From: Xiphydria camelus
Taxonomy: Eukaryota > Arthropoda > Insecta > Hymenoptera > Xiphydriidae
Length of the DNA stretch: 64,000 nucleotides
Reading direction: 5' to 3'
NCBI GenBank assembly: GCA_963678675.1
Contig: OY783199.1
Location: forward strand, 21,948,909-22,012,908
This document shows positions 35,356 through 45,819 of the stretch, piece after piece. The stretch's first letter is position 1. Every line of letters starts with the position of its first letter. The position numbers and the translations under genes are program-made. The notes under the pieces are model-generated. The model was not told the DNA's origin and did no database searches. It saw only the letters and a list, made by a program, of their open reading frames with translations.

Positions 35356-36872
35356 CGAGACGCACCGTTGGCGGAAGCTCGTAAATCCTCCCAGCAGAGG
35401 CGACCTCCTCGCCCCTTTTACACCGATAAACGTGAGTAGCCTTAAATTCACGTCGCAGACTTCACGCTCCCGCGCGGAAACACCGTCTCGACGTCGCCGC
35501 TCGTATCGGCCGGCCATAACCGCCCCTCACCCCGGTCACCCTCGCGTATATCGCAATATCTCTCGCGCACCTATACGTGGTCCAGATTATATTATCCGCC
35601 ATCGTCGTTGTCGTCCATCTCGCGCGGTTTTTTGCAAGACTTCCGCCCCGCGGTTATACCGACGCTCTGCCCTCTCTCGCGCGGGCTCACCGCCACCTTA
35701 TCCCTCCCCATGCCGTTGCCTCCCGCGCGCAAGGAGGGTGTCGGAGGGAATTTGAATAATCCTGGTATACGAGCGCGGGCTGTGCTTGGCCGGCTCTCTC
35801 ATAAGCCATCAATGTTATTGAAATTTATTCGACGGGCCTCAGGGGGGGTGGCGGGTGTCCCCTCTCCTGCTCTTATATATATACACGCGCGCGCCCCCAC
35901 ACACAGACCACACGTGAGCGGGCTGTCTGTTTGGAATGAGAATCGGGCAAGACGCGCGGAGAGCGGACCCTGCATACACTCTGCGGGGGGAAAGATCGAG
36001 GGAATGCCCGCGAGCGGAGGTGGTAAGCGATATGACGCTGTGTTTCGCAGCAACGCGCTCGCCGGTGCTGCGACAGCGTATTTTTATCGTGATGAGAGCA
36101 CGTATCCGCACGCTCCTTCTCCGGCCGGGTGTATAAGAAGCGAACGGGAAGCGTCCCAATCGCACCGGTCCAGGCGGACCTTACTGGCGCTAGAGACCAT
36201 TTCTTCCGTATACGGGCAAACAGGTACGACTTTCTCTCCCCCTCGCAGCTTCCCCGGCCGCCTCTCCTGTAAATACTTTTCCGCCTCTTCTGATCGAGAA
36301 AATTCGAGTTCTCTCTCCCAAAGTCAACCCTTCCTCAACTGCATATTCATGTAATTGCGTCGCGGGGGAGAAGTCGTTGGCACGGTGATGCCACCCGCAG
36401 CTGTCGGCCTCCGGCTGGATAATTCAAAGGACGCGATGGGTCGGATCGGTGCCACTCGACGGCAACAATGTGGATTTAGGACTTTCGATTCACCGGCGCT
36501 TCTGCACCCAAGGAGGGACTACGTGATTTATTTGCAAAGGGACGTACTGAAATATTTATTTACCGGAAATAGGGACTTATTTTCAGAGAATACCCCGGAT
36601 TCATTTCGGAGTGAAGGCATTTCTCGACGGACTCGCGCGTGGATTAAGCGTCTCTGGAATGTTATATTTCTCCCCAAAATTTATTCGCGTCGCGTACGTG
36701 TACGATATACATTTCTTAACAGGTTCACGCGTTCGGTTAAATAATTTCTTCGGAAGTGCTCGTGCAATTGATTTTGTCTTCTTTACTCTTCGCCTTTTTC
36801 ATAAGCGCAATTTTCGGAACATTGGACATTTGAGCAATACTTTATAGATGTAACTAGCATAGCGAGCTTAAC
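34690..36872. other. CpG-rich unique sequence, no gene supported
   Basis: The longest GC-rich stretch in the window, with a (GA)n run at 35324-35350. The longest frame (35608-36354, 248 codons) overlaps long frames on the other strand, has no domain or signal peptide, and is Arg/Ser/Pro-rich as expected from GC-rich non-coding DNA. It may be a regulatory region or an exon-poor gene part. Confidence 0.35.
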
Positions 36873-36884
36873 TGTGGGACACGT

Positions 36885-36975
36885 GCCAGCTCAGTGGAGG
36901 AGGAAATGGAACACTCGGCTTCTTCACAAGGACGCTACGCAGGGGTGGAATAAGGCCCTCGAGATTCGCACTCTC
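36885..36975 (+). repeat. Direct repeat, left copy (with 37995-38090)
   Basis: GTGGAGGAGGAAATGGAA...GCTTCTTCACAAGGACG...ATAAGGCCC-CGAGATT matches 37995-38090 at roughly two thirds of positions. In one frame both copies translate alike (VEEEMEHSASSQGRYAGVE against VEEKLEDSIASQERYR, each ending in a stop). The origin is unknown. Confidence 0.45.
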
Positions 36976-37261
36976 GCACGTCACAAATCCTCCTTTTCGA
37001 CCATATACAGCCCTTTACTACACGTACTGATATCATATATTTTCTTTCTTGTACCTTGGCTGATATCATTTACCTATACTCTCATTCTATCACCTGCATT
37101 TTATCTTTCAGCTACAATATTTTACCTGTTTTGTAGCACAACTATTATGTGCTCTGCTATTACTGCTTCAAAATATCGCACCTCCGGAAGAACAATGACG
37201 CAAGCGCAAATGTTGAAACTTTTTTACTAAGCCGCTCAATAGTCTTAAAAATAATTTTTAA

Positions 37262-37894
37262 CCCTCACCGGTCCCAAACTTTTGTGTACCATATCGGTTC
37301 CATTTGTATACGCTCGTATACATTGTAAAAAACTGGTAAAAATTGTAGATAGAATGAAAATACTGTTTTTTGTTTTGTTTGTTTGCAATCTTTATTGTAT
37401 AAAAAACAGATTTGATACAGATCCAGAATATTCTCCCGTGCCCCCCCGCATTCTGTGTCAGGGGCCCCTTTCTCGAATCACTCGCAAGAGAAACGTATAC
37501 GCGTCTTAGCGAATAGACCAGTCCGTAACCCCACTTAATCCTGATTGGTCTATTCGCTAAGATGCGTATGCGTGACTTTGCGAGTGGCTCGAGAAAGGGG
37601 TCCCAGTCGCTATCGCGTGTAAAGGGCCCCAATGCATGACAAGGAATAATAGTACACAGAAAAAACATAGATTTTCTAGGCTTGTATATGTGCGTATACA
37701 ATAAGAACCGATTAGGGATTTTCTCCATTGCGGCTATTTTGAGCACTAGCGCCATGTAATGAACCTGGTGTTTTGGTTATCACCAAATAAAGCTATTTTT
37801 TAAATTTCCATACAAATCGGTTAACTTTTTCCATAGCTTTGGTTAAAGAATGGAATAGATTTGTATACGCGCGTATACAAAGGACCGGTGAGGG
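37262..37894. mobile_element. Middle TTAA element (CCCTCACCGGTCC ends)
   Basis: TTAA at 37258-37261 and 37895-37898 flanks CCCTCACCGGTCC and its exact inverse. Paired TTTGTATACGC-CGTATACA follows inward. The CCCT ends fit a piggyBac-type MITE. Confidence 0.85.
37461..37614. mobile_element. Innermost MITE of the nest
   Basis: GGGGCCCCTTTCTCGA pairs with TCGAGAAAGGGGTCCC. Further pairs are CTTAGCGAATAGACCA/TGGTCTATTCGCTAAG. The foldback spans 154 bp. Confidence 0.85.
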
Positions 37895-38099
37895 TTAAGA
37901 CTATTGAGCGGTTTAATTAAAAAATTTCTAAATTTGCACTTGCGTCATTGTTCTTCCGGAGGTGCGATATAATATATAAGCGGTGGTGCAATATAGGCAG
38001 TTCTCCTCTATGAAGTGGAAGAGAAACTGGAAGACTCCATAGCTTCTCAAGAACGTTACAGATAAATAAAATAAGGCCCCACGAGATTTGAGCTTTTGC

Positions 38100-38624
38100 C
38101 CATCATTATTCGCTCTCGTCAACCCTGTAGTCCCTCATCTTTCTCTCTCTGCGGGTATTGTATATTTTCTCCCTCTTGCCTTTCTCCTGATAGATATTTT
38201 GTGTAAAATCCAATAATTGCAATACCCTCTACAGAGACTCTGAAGAGTCTTAGTAATACTTGACTCGCGACTACACCGGCGAACACGGTAAGCAATATTA
38301 TCCGCAGATCTCGTCGCACTGGTATACCGCAACATTTGGTTACTAACTAATTATACGAAGGAGGATTCAAGAGTATGATTGGGTACTCGCGTGAAACTAA
38401 TAGCATCTCTGTATTCGAAATTTACTAATCTTAATACGCCGACGTGTGTGTAGGACCTATATCATGGCTCACTTAATCAGGAATTAAGCGGGCGTAGGAT
38501 ATTATGGAGCACAATTAGCGTCCTCTTCTGGGCAAATGTGAAATTAATTTTTTTCCAGAAGAGTAACTAGAATTTGATTCCCTACTTTCTCTGCGATTAA
38601 AATGAAAATCATAAAGTGAAGGCA
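38100..38624. other. Unique sequence, no gene
   Basis: Only a CTACAGAGACTCTG phrase (about 38230) and GCGGGCGTAGG (about 38489) recall the repeat family at 2993-3235. Confidence 0.35.
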
Positions 38625-38844
38625 CCAATATGTTTTACAAGTAACTTTAAACTTATAAACACGGCCAAGGACGAGCAACGGTACCTGATCATTTGGACTA
38701 ACTGGAATTAGATATGGAATATTAATATATTGTTTTGTTTAATTTAGTAAATACGTTTCAATAAATCCGTGTTTATATGTTTAAAGTTACTTGTAAAAGA
38801 CATCAAATGTTTTTTTTTGCGTTAATATACTCCAGAAGAAACAG
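38625..38844. mobile_element. Foldback element hosting the 5.4-kb TTAA insertion
   Basis: TTTTACAAGTAACTTTAAAC-TATAAACAC and its inverse close to 38775-38800. The same element, uninterrupted, is at 58075-58342. Its right end, GAAACAG plus TTAA, was the target of the 38849-44214 insertion. Confidence 0.8.
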
Positions 38845-39863
38845 TTAAGTGGGGCACCCCCCAGTGTGGAAGGTCGAAAAACAACGCTTTTTTCATTCGC
38901 ATTATTTTCAAAGATTTTTTTTCGCATATCAATTATGGTGATCTGAAAGTACCTATATTAAACTGCTCAAAAATATTTGTTTAGATTTTAAAAAAAACAA
39001 TAGTTCATTTGTAAACATTGATACAGGACGTCTCCAAATGGCGGTGTCGAATTTGTGCGAGTTCTACTGTCCTTTATAGGCCGGTCAAAATCGACAATAA
39101 ATTAACAAAACATGATGTATCTCTGATTTTTTGTATGTTATTTGGACCCATTAGGGCTATGTATATCCAAGTTTGCGTTGATTATTACGGAAGCCAGGTG
39201 ATGTGGAATGAATTAAATAAAACACTGTGGTTGAGTGGAAGTGATAGTTTTATTAATTAAACGCGACTAACGTCTTTACTCTTAGGAGAGCTCCGAGAGA
39301 CTGACTCACAAAGAAAGATTTCTAATGCACTTGGTCCTTAGTTCTTTCTCTCTCTCTCTCTCTAGGTGTATATCGTTTCATATAAACATTTATACGATAT
39401 TTGAGAGCGGACCCTACGCGCTGCTTTCTTAAGAATAGTTTCGTCATGACATCATCAGTTCGCCTTACGTATCAGATTATTTAATAAATCTACTGAACTG
39501 ATTTTTGCTAATACCAATAGTTTGCAACTCGGAAAAAGTGGTGGAAAAATTTTTACACACCAAAAACCGCGAAATTTTTGGACTTGTTTCAGATTCTGCT
39601 CTATATCTCCTAATCCATGCATTTTTCGATGAAAGCTATTATATAAGTTTTTAAGAGCATTAAATTTGTGATAAATTAAGCTGAACTGGAGCTCTGTAGG
39701 TCAATTGGTTACCGAATTACGGTACTTTTTGAAAATAGGGCAGTTTTTCCAAAGATTGAAAATTTTAGTTTTAAACCTGCTTTGGACCGAAATTGCGTCG
39801 AAACCATTGATCATACGAGTAGAACTTGAGAATATAATTTGTAGGCCATTTAATTAGCTTTAA

Positions 39864-40124
39864 ATTGGCGGTCCGGCGGAGAAAGTAGTATAAGCCTGAA
39901 ATTGTGAAAATGAGATATGTATATTTTAAGCTTTTCCAGGCTTAATTTAACATTTGGAAAAAGTGATGTAAGTTAGTAGAACTTACCTGGGTATTACCTA
40001 GGCAAGGTCTACTAACTTATATCGCTTTTTCCGAATGTTAATCGAAGCCAGGAGAAGCTTAAAATACACATATCTCATTTTCATAATTTCAGACTTATAC
40101 CACTTTCCCCGCCGGACCGCCAAT
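39864..40124. mobile_element. MITE inserted in the left arm of the 5.4-kb element
   Basis: TTGGCGGTCCGGCGGAGAAAG and its inverse at about 40100-40124, then paired AAAATGAGATATGTATATTTTAAG-type arms. TTAA-like sequence flanks both sides. The opposite arm (about 41625-41655) lacks it, showing the pre-insertion state. Confidence 0.85.
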
Positions 40125-40239
40125 TAAGCGCAGAGCGGGGTCTGTAAGCCTCGTAGTTCTCTCAAAATCTCAAAAAAAAACTCATATAAGGTAAAATCAC
40201 ATTTTTCCAGAAATGTACCTAACCACTTTTTTGTTGCAT

Positions 40240-41400
40240 GAAGCGAGATTTAAAAATGCAAAATGTGAGATTTTCCAAAGACAGATACGACACTCGATGC
40301 ATGGTCGACGCCGAAGGTCGGCCACATAAATATCGAGTTCGAGTGGCAAGCGCATCTCGGCACCTCGAGCATTTCCACATCGATGCAGAGAGCTGGGAAC
40401 ATAAACATGGGGATCATACCGAGCGACGGGTTAGCCGATTCCAAAACTAACCACGAAAAGCCTGGGAACGAAAGAAGGCAGGAACCGCGGGATGCTGGAT
40501 GATGAGCCCGGAGCTGGCATTCCGTTCCGAGCAGTCGTAGCAACATTATCACAATTCGATCCGTCTTCGAGATTCTTTGTTATCGAGACCTGCTCGTATC
40601 CAACCAAGGGGAAGTAGAGCTACCACTTGGATTTGATCTTTTCATCCACGCATTTACTGGATGCGACACCACCTCTACCCTCTTCTGGCAGGGGAAGATG
40701 AAAATGTGTAGCCACTTCAGAAAAAATCAAGCCCTAGTGGACCAAGCAGGAGTTTTCCTCCAGACAGATGCCACACACTAACAACTCGCAGCAGCCGGTG
40801 ACAAGTGCCTAGTTGCCCTATATGGAGGAGACGAAACGAAAGACACCCTCAACGATGTATGCTTCCGTATTTTTGTGAAGACAGCAGCCAACGCCAAAGC
40901 GAATCTGGCCCGTTTGCCCCCAACCACAGAGGCTGCGTCGTATCACTACTACCGCGCATAGCACTAGGTGCAAAAGTGGTTAGGGGTGGAGAAAGAGGCC
41001 ACCGACTGGGGTTGGGAATTGACCTCGGCTGGACTCATCCCCATTACTAGTCGGCAAGCTCCTACCCCCGCAGAGCTCCTAAAACTCCTCTCTTGCAAAT
41101 GCAAGAAGGGGCGCAGAGGTGGCTGCACTTGCCTCAAAGCAGAGCTCAGATGTTCTGTGATGTGTGCTACCTGCTCTGGGGAAACGTGCCAGAACGCTGC
41201 CCTTATCGTCATTGTAGAGGACCATAATGACGAGCTTCAAGACAACCCTGACGATCCACCAATACTGGAGTACCTACCTATAGGGGGCGAAGACGGCGAC
41301 CCACCAATAGTGGAAGACCTACGTATTGAAGGGAGCAACGAAAGTGACGGCCCAGGGCCATCAAAAACAAGGCGACGAATTTGACTATGTGTCTAATTTG
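40240..41400 (+). pseudogene. Transposon-borne Tesmin/TSO1-like CXC-domain protein, degenerate
   Basis: Translation in broken frames gives CDTTSTLFWQGK (about 40669), AAAGDKCLVALYGG (about 40789), LPPTTEAASYHYYRA (about 40915), then an open stretch to the stop at about 41384. That stretch has QKWLGVEKEATDWGWELTSA, then a cysteine-rich CXC motif (SCKCKKGRRGGCTCLKAELR, followed by CSVMCATCSGETCQN) and an acidic tail. This order is that of a family common in arthropod repeats and annotated only as CXC-domain proteins. Stops occur near 40782 and 40958. Its position exactly between the inverted repeats suggests it was the element's own gene. Catalytic residues cannot be assigned. Confidence 0.72.
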
Positions 41401-42104
41401 ATTGACTGATTGATTGATTAAGTTACTGCACTTTTGATTACTTATGTTTATATTAAAATACATTTTACCGTTTTCTAAAATGATTTCATGCGTTCTTTTT
41501 CATTACCCAACCAAAAAACAAAAGATAGGAAACGTTATGGAACATTTCTGGAAAAATGTGATTTTACCTTATATGGGTTTTTTAAGATTTTGAGAGAACT
41601 ACGAGGCTTACAGACCCCGCTCTCCGTTCACTTTAAAGCTAATTAACTTGCCTACAAATTATGTTGTCAAGTTCTACTCGTAGGATCAATGGTTTCGACG
41701 TAATTTCGGTCCAAAGCAGGTCTAAAACTAAAATTTTCAATCTTTGGAAAAACTGTCCTATTTTCAAAGTCCCGTAATTCGGTAACCAATTGACCTATAG
41801 AGCTCCGGTTGAGCTTAGTTTATCACAAATTTAATGCTCCTAAAAAACGTATAGAATAACTTTCGACGAAAAATGCATGGGTTAGGAGATATAGAGCAGA
41901 ATCTGAAACAAGTCCAAAAATTTCGCGGTTTTTGGTGTAAAAATTTTTCCACAACTTTTTGAGAGTTGTAAACTTGGGTATATATAGCCCTAATGTGGAT
42001 CCAAACAACATACTAAAAAATCAGAGATACATCATGTTTTGCGAATTTAGCGATTTTTTGTGTCGATTTTGACCGGCCTATTATAGTAACCCCCCTCCCC
42101 CCCT

Positions 42105-42339
42105 CCTGCAACACGTGGAAAAAAATCTTCTCGTTAATAACATTTATAATTCGTCGGTAAACCAATATGTGGAAAAACATGGAAAAAAAAGTTAGATTGA
42201 AGTTATATGTAAACTTTTACATTGAACTTTTACATCAAACCTCAATCTAATTTTTTTTCCATGTTTTTCCATATATTAATGGTTTACCGACGAATTATAA
42301 ATGTTATTAACGAGAACATTTTTTTCCACATGTTGCAGG
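42105..42339. mobile_element. Palindromic MITE (CCTGCAACA-GTGGAAAAAAAT ends)
   Basis: A nearly complete 235-bp foldback: TTAATAACATTTATAATTCG and CGAATTATAAATGTTATTAA, CATGGAAAAAAAA-TTAGATTGA and its inverse. Confidence 0.88.
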
Positions 42340-42350
42340 TTTTATTATAA

Positions 42351-43987
42351 GGGTGATTCTCTGCAACAGTTACTTTTTGCCGTCACCGCATATTTAATAT
42401 TAATAGAACAAATAAATATTGTTTCATTATGTATGTCACAAAATTGAATTATTATTGTCAACTCATTTCGTATATACCTTTACAAAAAAATATTCCCATT
42501 TTTTTAAACTAGGGGAGACCAGGGTTGGTTGTTACAGGGGTTGGTTGTTACAATTAATATAAAATGCGCACCAACAATAATAAAGCGCTACCATCAGCAT
42601 CATATGTTCAGCGCACGCGGCACCATCTTTCAGTGAAGTTGTGTTCAACTTGGCCGTGTCGTTATTGAATAAATAACACTTATTTGTTTTTCGACCGCTT
42701 TAGTGATATTTTATATACGGACATTTTTTTTCTTTTATTATGACAGTGGTGCAAATGCTACATACTTAGCAATTTTTTTCAAGACATACCTGAATGTAAG
42801 TAACATTTTCGACACTTCTAGACTTCAGTTAAATTTAAGGTTAGGTAAGTGTATTGAATTTTGTTCGAACAGCGCACTCGGGGTTGGTTGTTACAGTTTC
42901 AGTGTAACAATCAACCCCAGCGTATGATTTTCTTGAAATGAGTGCTTAAAACGTGTTCCGTCGCACCGAGCGACGGAATTCGGAGGGTTGATTCATGCTT
43001 CTCGGTAGCATCGATCATAAATAACTTGCCGACTATAAGTAATCGCATCATCGGCGAAGCGACTCATTTCGACGAATTTCAAAAATTGAACTTACGAGGT
43101 TTTCAAAGTAAGGTATCGCTGTGATTGTAACAACCAACCCCAAAGATGTAACAACCAACTCAGCTGTGGGGTTGGTTGTTACAACTGACATGACCCTCTT
43201 AATATGCGTGCAGTATAATTTCTGTTAGAGATGAATAAGCCATACTTTATTTTTTTAATTAGGTATAAGTACGAGTTCAATGTAAATACTTCTTTTTTTT
43301 TATCAGTTTCAATAAATGCCCAAAATATATGATTATGTAAAAATTGTAACAACCAACCCCGGTCTTCCCTACTCTAAAATATTGAAAACATCATGTCCTC
43401 TGGCTGTCACCACTGAAGCCGCATAAAATGTTATAATGATAAAAAGCCATATTTATGAAAATGTAGCCTAACTTTCATTTTCTTTATTTAGTAAAATCGT
43501 TGACAAATATTTACCCTATTCCTTGACACCAAAATAATAAATGTTTATCTTCTTTGGTTTGCTAAACTATGTCACCAAGTTCAACCATCAGTCCTCTGGC
43601 TAAAGTCTGCCGTATAAACTCATAGATGACAATAGCATCTAAAATATCGATGCAGAAAGACAAGAATTCTATGTCAATTTCTATTTAGTAACTGGTTTTA
43701 TTGAAAGTAGTGCTGTTGTTGCATTACAATTAAACATCAACCGAAGTACAGGGTATCAGTCCTCTGGTAAGAACGTCATTCCTCTGTTCTTAAGTCATTT
43801 CTCTGCGTGCACTTTTTAAAGAAATCTCTTTAAAATGCAACAAATTAAAAAATTAAATGTGTTCCATTAGAAGACTTTTCATTTTGATTGATGTTTTATT
43901 GAAATTTTATAATTACATCAGTTTTACTGTTCCTATTTATTTTTTAAAACACAACTTCCAAAAAGTAATCTTTGTGGAGAATCACCC
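42351..43987. mobile_element. GGGTGATTCTC-ended element, nested
   Basis: GGGTGATTCTCTGCAACAGTTACTTTTTG-type end at 42351 and an inverted relative at 43957-43987. ATAA lies on both sides. It contains the GGTTGGTTGTTACA element at 42510-43371. No coding region is left. Confidence 0.7.
42510..43371. mobile_element. TA-ended element with iterated GGGGTTGGTTGTTACA
   Basis: Both ends read inward as TAGGG-AGACC-GGGTTGGTTGTTACA. Internal copies of the word occur at about 42530, 42890, 42905 (inverted), 43128 (inverted), 43145 (inverted) and 43166. Its architecture matches the pogo-like element at 23072. It shares an internal module (42953-43070) with other MITEs. Confidence 0.78.
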
Positions 43988-44218
43988 ATAAAGGACAGTA
44001 GAACTAGTACAAATTCGACACCGCCATTTGGAGACGTCCTGTATCAATGCTTACAAATGAACCATTGTTTTTTAAATCTAAAAAAAATATTGTTAAGTAG
44101 TTTAATACATGTATTTTCAGATCACCATAATTGATATGCGAAAAAAAAATATCTTTGATAATAATACGAATGAAAAAAGCGTTGTTTTTCGACCTTCCAC
44201 ACTGGGTGCCCCCCTTAA

Positions 44219-44516
44219 GCTTATATATTTGTAAAACCTTGTTTAGACTTTTAGCCAAAAAATCACTTCCTAGAAACGATAGCGCGAACTCGAAACCCCC
44301 TGGGTACCCCAATTCAGGGCAATTACTCAATTTTACGTCGAGATTTGATACGCGCATGCGCCGTATTGTGGCGCCGTCTACAAATTTTGCAACGCTGGCC
44401 ACGGATTCGTAATCAGCGACCCCGAAAGCCCCCGGGTACCCGAATTCAGGTCAATCAGTTAACTTTTCGACTTTTGGCCAAATTTTCGGCGTTTCCGCCC
44501 ATAGTGCGAACGTGTT
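44219..44516 (-). repeat. CGCATGCGC repeat arm, one and a half units, ending CGAACGTG|TTAA
   Basis: This is the inverse of the array at 57450-58070: GTACCC-GGGG, GTAATCAGCGACC, CGCGCATGCGCCGTATTGTGG and TTTTACGTCGAGATTTGAT all match. It continues the host sequence on the right side of the 5.4-kb insertion. Confidence 0.82.
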
Positions 44517-44654
44517 AATAAAAAGTATAGTATAACGTGTATATATTTAATATTTTTATGTTGTATATCCTATATTTATTTTTCAGTACTTATTCCATTT
44601 TACATTCCTTTTAAAAATCCAACTGAAAATCATATTTAACTTGAACAAGAAGAG

Positions 44655-44720
44655 CGTCACCCATATTTGGGTGACGTGGCCCCCACGAAAGCATACCCGT
44701 CACCCAGAAATGGGTGACGC
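44655..44720. repeat. Two tandem 22-bp hairpins
   Basis: CGTCACCCATATTTGGGTGACG (in two blocks CGTCACCCA and TGGGTGACG) at 44655-44676 and the same stem with an AGAA loop at 44698-44719. They sit 21 bp apart and are both perfect 9-bp stems. Confidence 0.85.
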
Positions 44721-45281
44721 GGCAACGAACGTGTAAAAGGGGTAATAATGTCGCTATATTTATAGAAGAACGACACAACTTAAAAATGAAGAATTTTCTA
44801 TATCGCGGTTTAAAGATTTAATGTTGTGTTTACCTTCTAATACTAATTTAACATTGTAGACAAATGAAATACTTTTATTCTGGTTTAATGCCACAATGTA
44901 TTGTAGTTGGCTGGTAATGTGAGATTTATTCTTGGGTTGATAAACTTTTGATTGCCAACTACTTGTGTCTTTCTTCTCTAAAAAAAGTTTATAATTTCTC
45001 TGTTTTTTTTACTTTTTCGTCAGTTGTGACGTTCTGTGACAAAATATTTAAATTGCTTTAATAATGTGACACTAAAATAAAGTTGAAATAAACGAAAAAA
45101 ACAACAGTTCTGATTTTTTTATTAAGCAGGTACAAAAATGTTATTAACAAGATACAAATAATAATAATTAATAGCACTTTTAAAGGTTATTGTAAAAATC
45201 TGTATAATATGAGGTAGTGCCTGCATTTTGCAGTAAATCTTGAAGATCTGACCGCTTATGATCACCAATCGTTGTTTAGGA
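44721..45281. other. AT-rich sequence, no gene
   Basis: Nothing recognisable except low-complexity A/T runs. Confidence 0.35.
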
Positions 45282-45780
45282 CTAGCGACCCGCCCGGCTT
45301 CGCACGGGTAGATTGTGGATTGATTTTGGCCGTCATATGACGAATTTGTAGCAGATATCTATAGGTAGGGAGCCATGCTGCGCTAAAAAAACACATGTAC
45401 TTAATTTAAATTGGAAAGTATATTTCTTTTATTAATTTATCTTAAGGCCAGCGGATAGAAAATGTTTTTTATTTTTTTATTTGGAGTAAAAACGTGTAAA
45501 TTTTTGGGTGTGCCAACTCTGGAGCAAGCCACATATAATTGGCCGTGTGAAAAACATGACTTTTCCCCAGCAATAGTCAACGATTGACCTTGTGCTTTGT
45601 TGATGGTAATAGCAAAAGCAAGACGCAAAGGGAACTGGAGCCGTTTGAATTCGAATGTTAAATCGTTGGAAATCATAGGTATGCGTGAATGAGTACGCTT
45701 TCGCCTTTGAATTTGCCAGTGATGATTGTTGCCTCGATTAAATGTGGTTGGCACTAATTGTAAGGGGTTTTTCGCGTAAC
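45282..45780 (-). mobile_element. Helitron, 3' part with terminus
   Basis: Read on the - strand it ends in a hairpin (ACCCGTGCGAAGCCGGGCGGGT in stem parts ACCCG and CGGGT) followed by CGCTAG and T: a canonical Helitron CTRR end inserted 5' of T. A helicase fragment lies immediately inside. The 5' TC end was not located; the repeats at 45820-46600 may belong to the same element. Confidence 0.75.
45437..45754 (-). pseudogene. Helitron Pif1-like helicase C-terminal fragment
   Basis: The 105-codon frame contains FPLRLAFAITINKAQGQSL, GEKSCFSHGQLYVACSRVG and PKNLHVF. These are helicase motifs V and VI of Helitron Rep/helicase proteins (TINKAQGQ and YVACSRV). The Rep domain and motifs I-IV are missing, so it is a 5'-truncated, non-functional remnant. 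The stop lies about 155 bp before the Helitron end, the usual arrangement. Confidence 0.85.
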
Positions 45781-45819
45781 TGATTTAGAATATTATGTCA
45801 GATGTAAGAAATTCAAAAT

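Larger units (their letters stand above)
37174..37969. mobile_element. Outer MITE of a three-level nest
   Basis: TATCGCACCTCCGGAAGAAC and its inverse at 37950-37969. The arms run about 85 bp to CTCAATAGTCTTAA. The loop was the target of the TTAA element at 37262-37894. Confidence 0.85.
38849..44214. mobile_element. 5.4-kb TTAA element with very long inverted repeats and a degenerate CXC-domain gene
   Basis: TTAA at 38845-38848 and 44215-44218. Ends are GTGGGGCACC...AGTGTGGAAGGTCG and the inverse of GGGGGGCACCCAGTGTGGAAGG. Left arm 38849-40230 pairs with right arm 41520-42080 plus 43990-44214. The left arm carries a 261-bp MITE (39864-40124). The right arm carries a 1.9-kb insertion (42081-43988) between GACCGGCCTA and TAAAGGACAG. 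Without these, the element is about 3.2 kb with arms of roughly 0.8-1.1 kb around one gene. An empty site exists in the related sequence at 58075-58078. The TTAA duplication fits piggyBac or Kolobok chemistry; the protein fits neither obviously. Confidence 0.88.

Noticed and set aside
35608..36354. 248-codon open frame on the + strand
   Set aside because: It lies in CpG-rich DNA where several frames on both strands are open together; no signal peptide, motif or splice structure.
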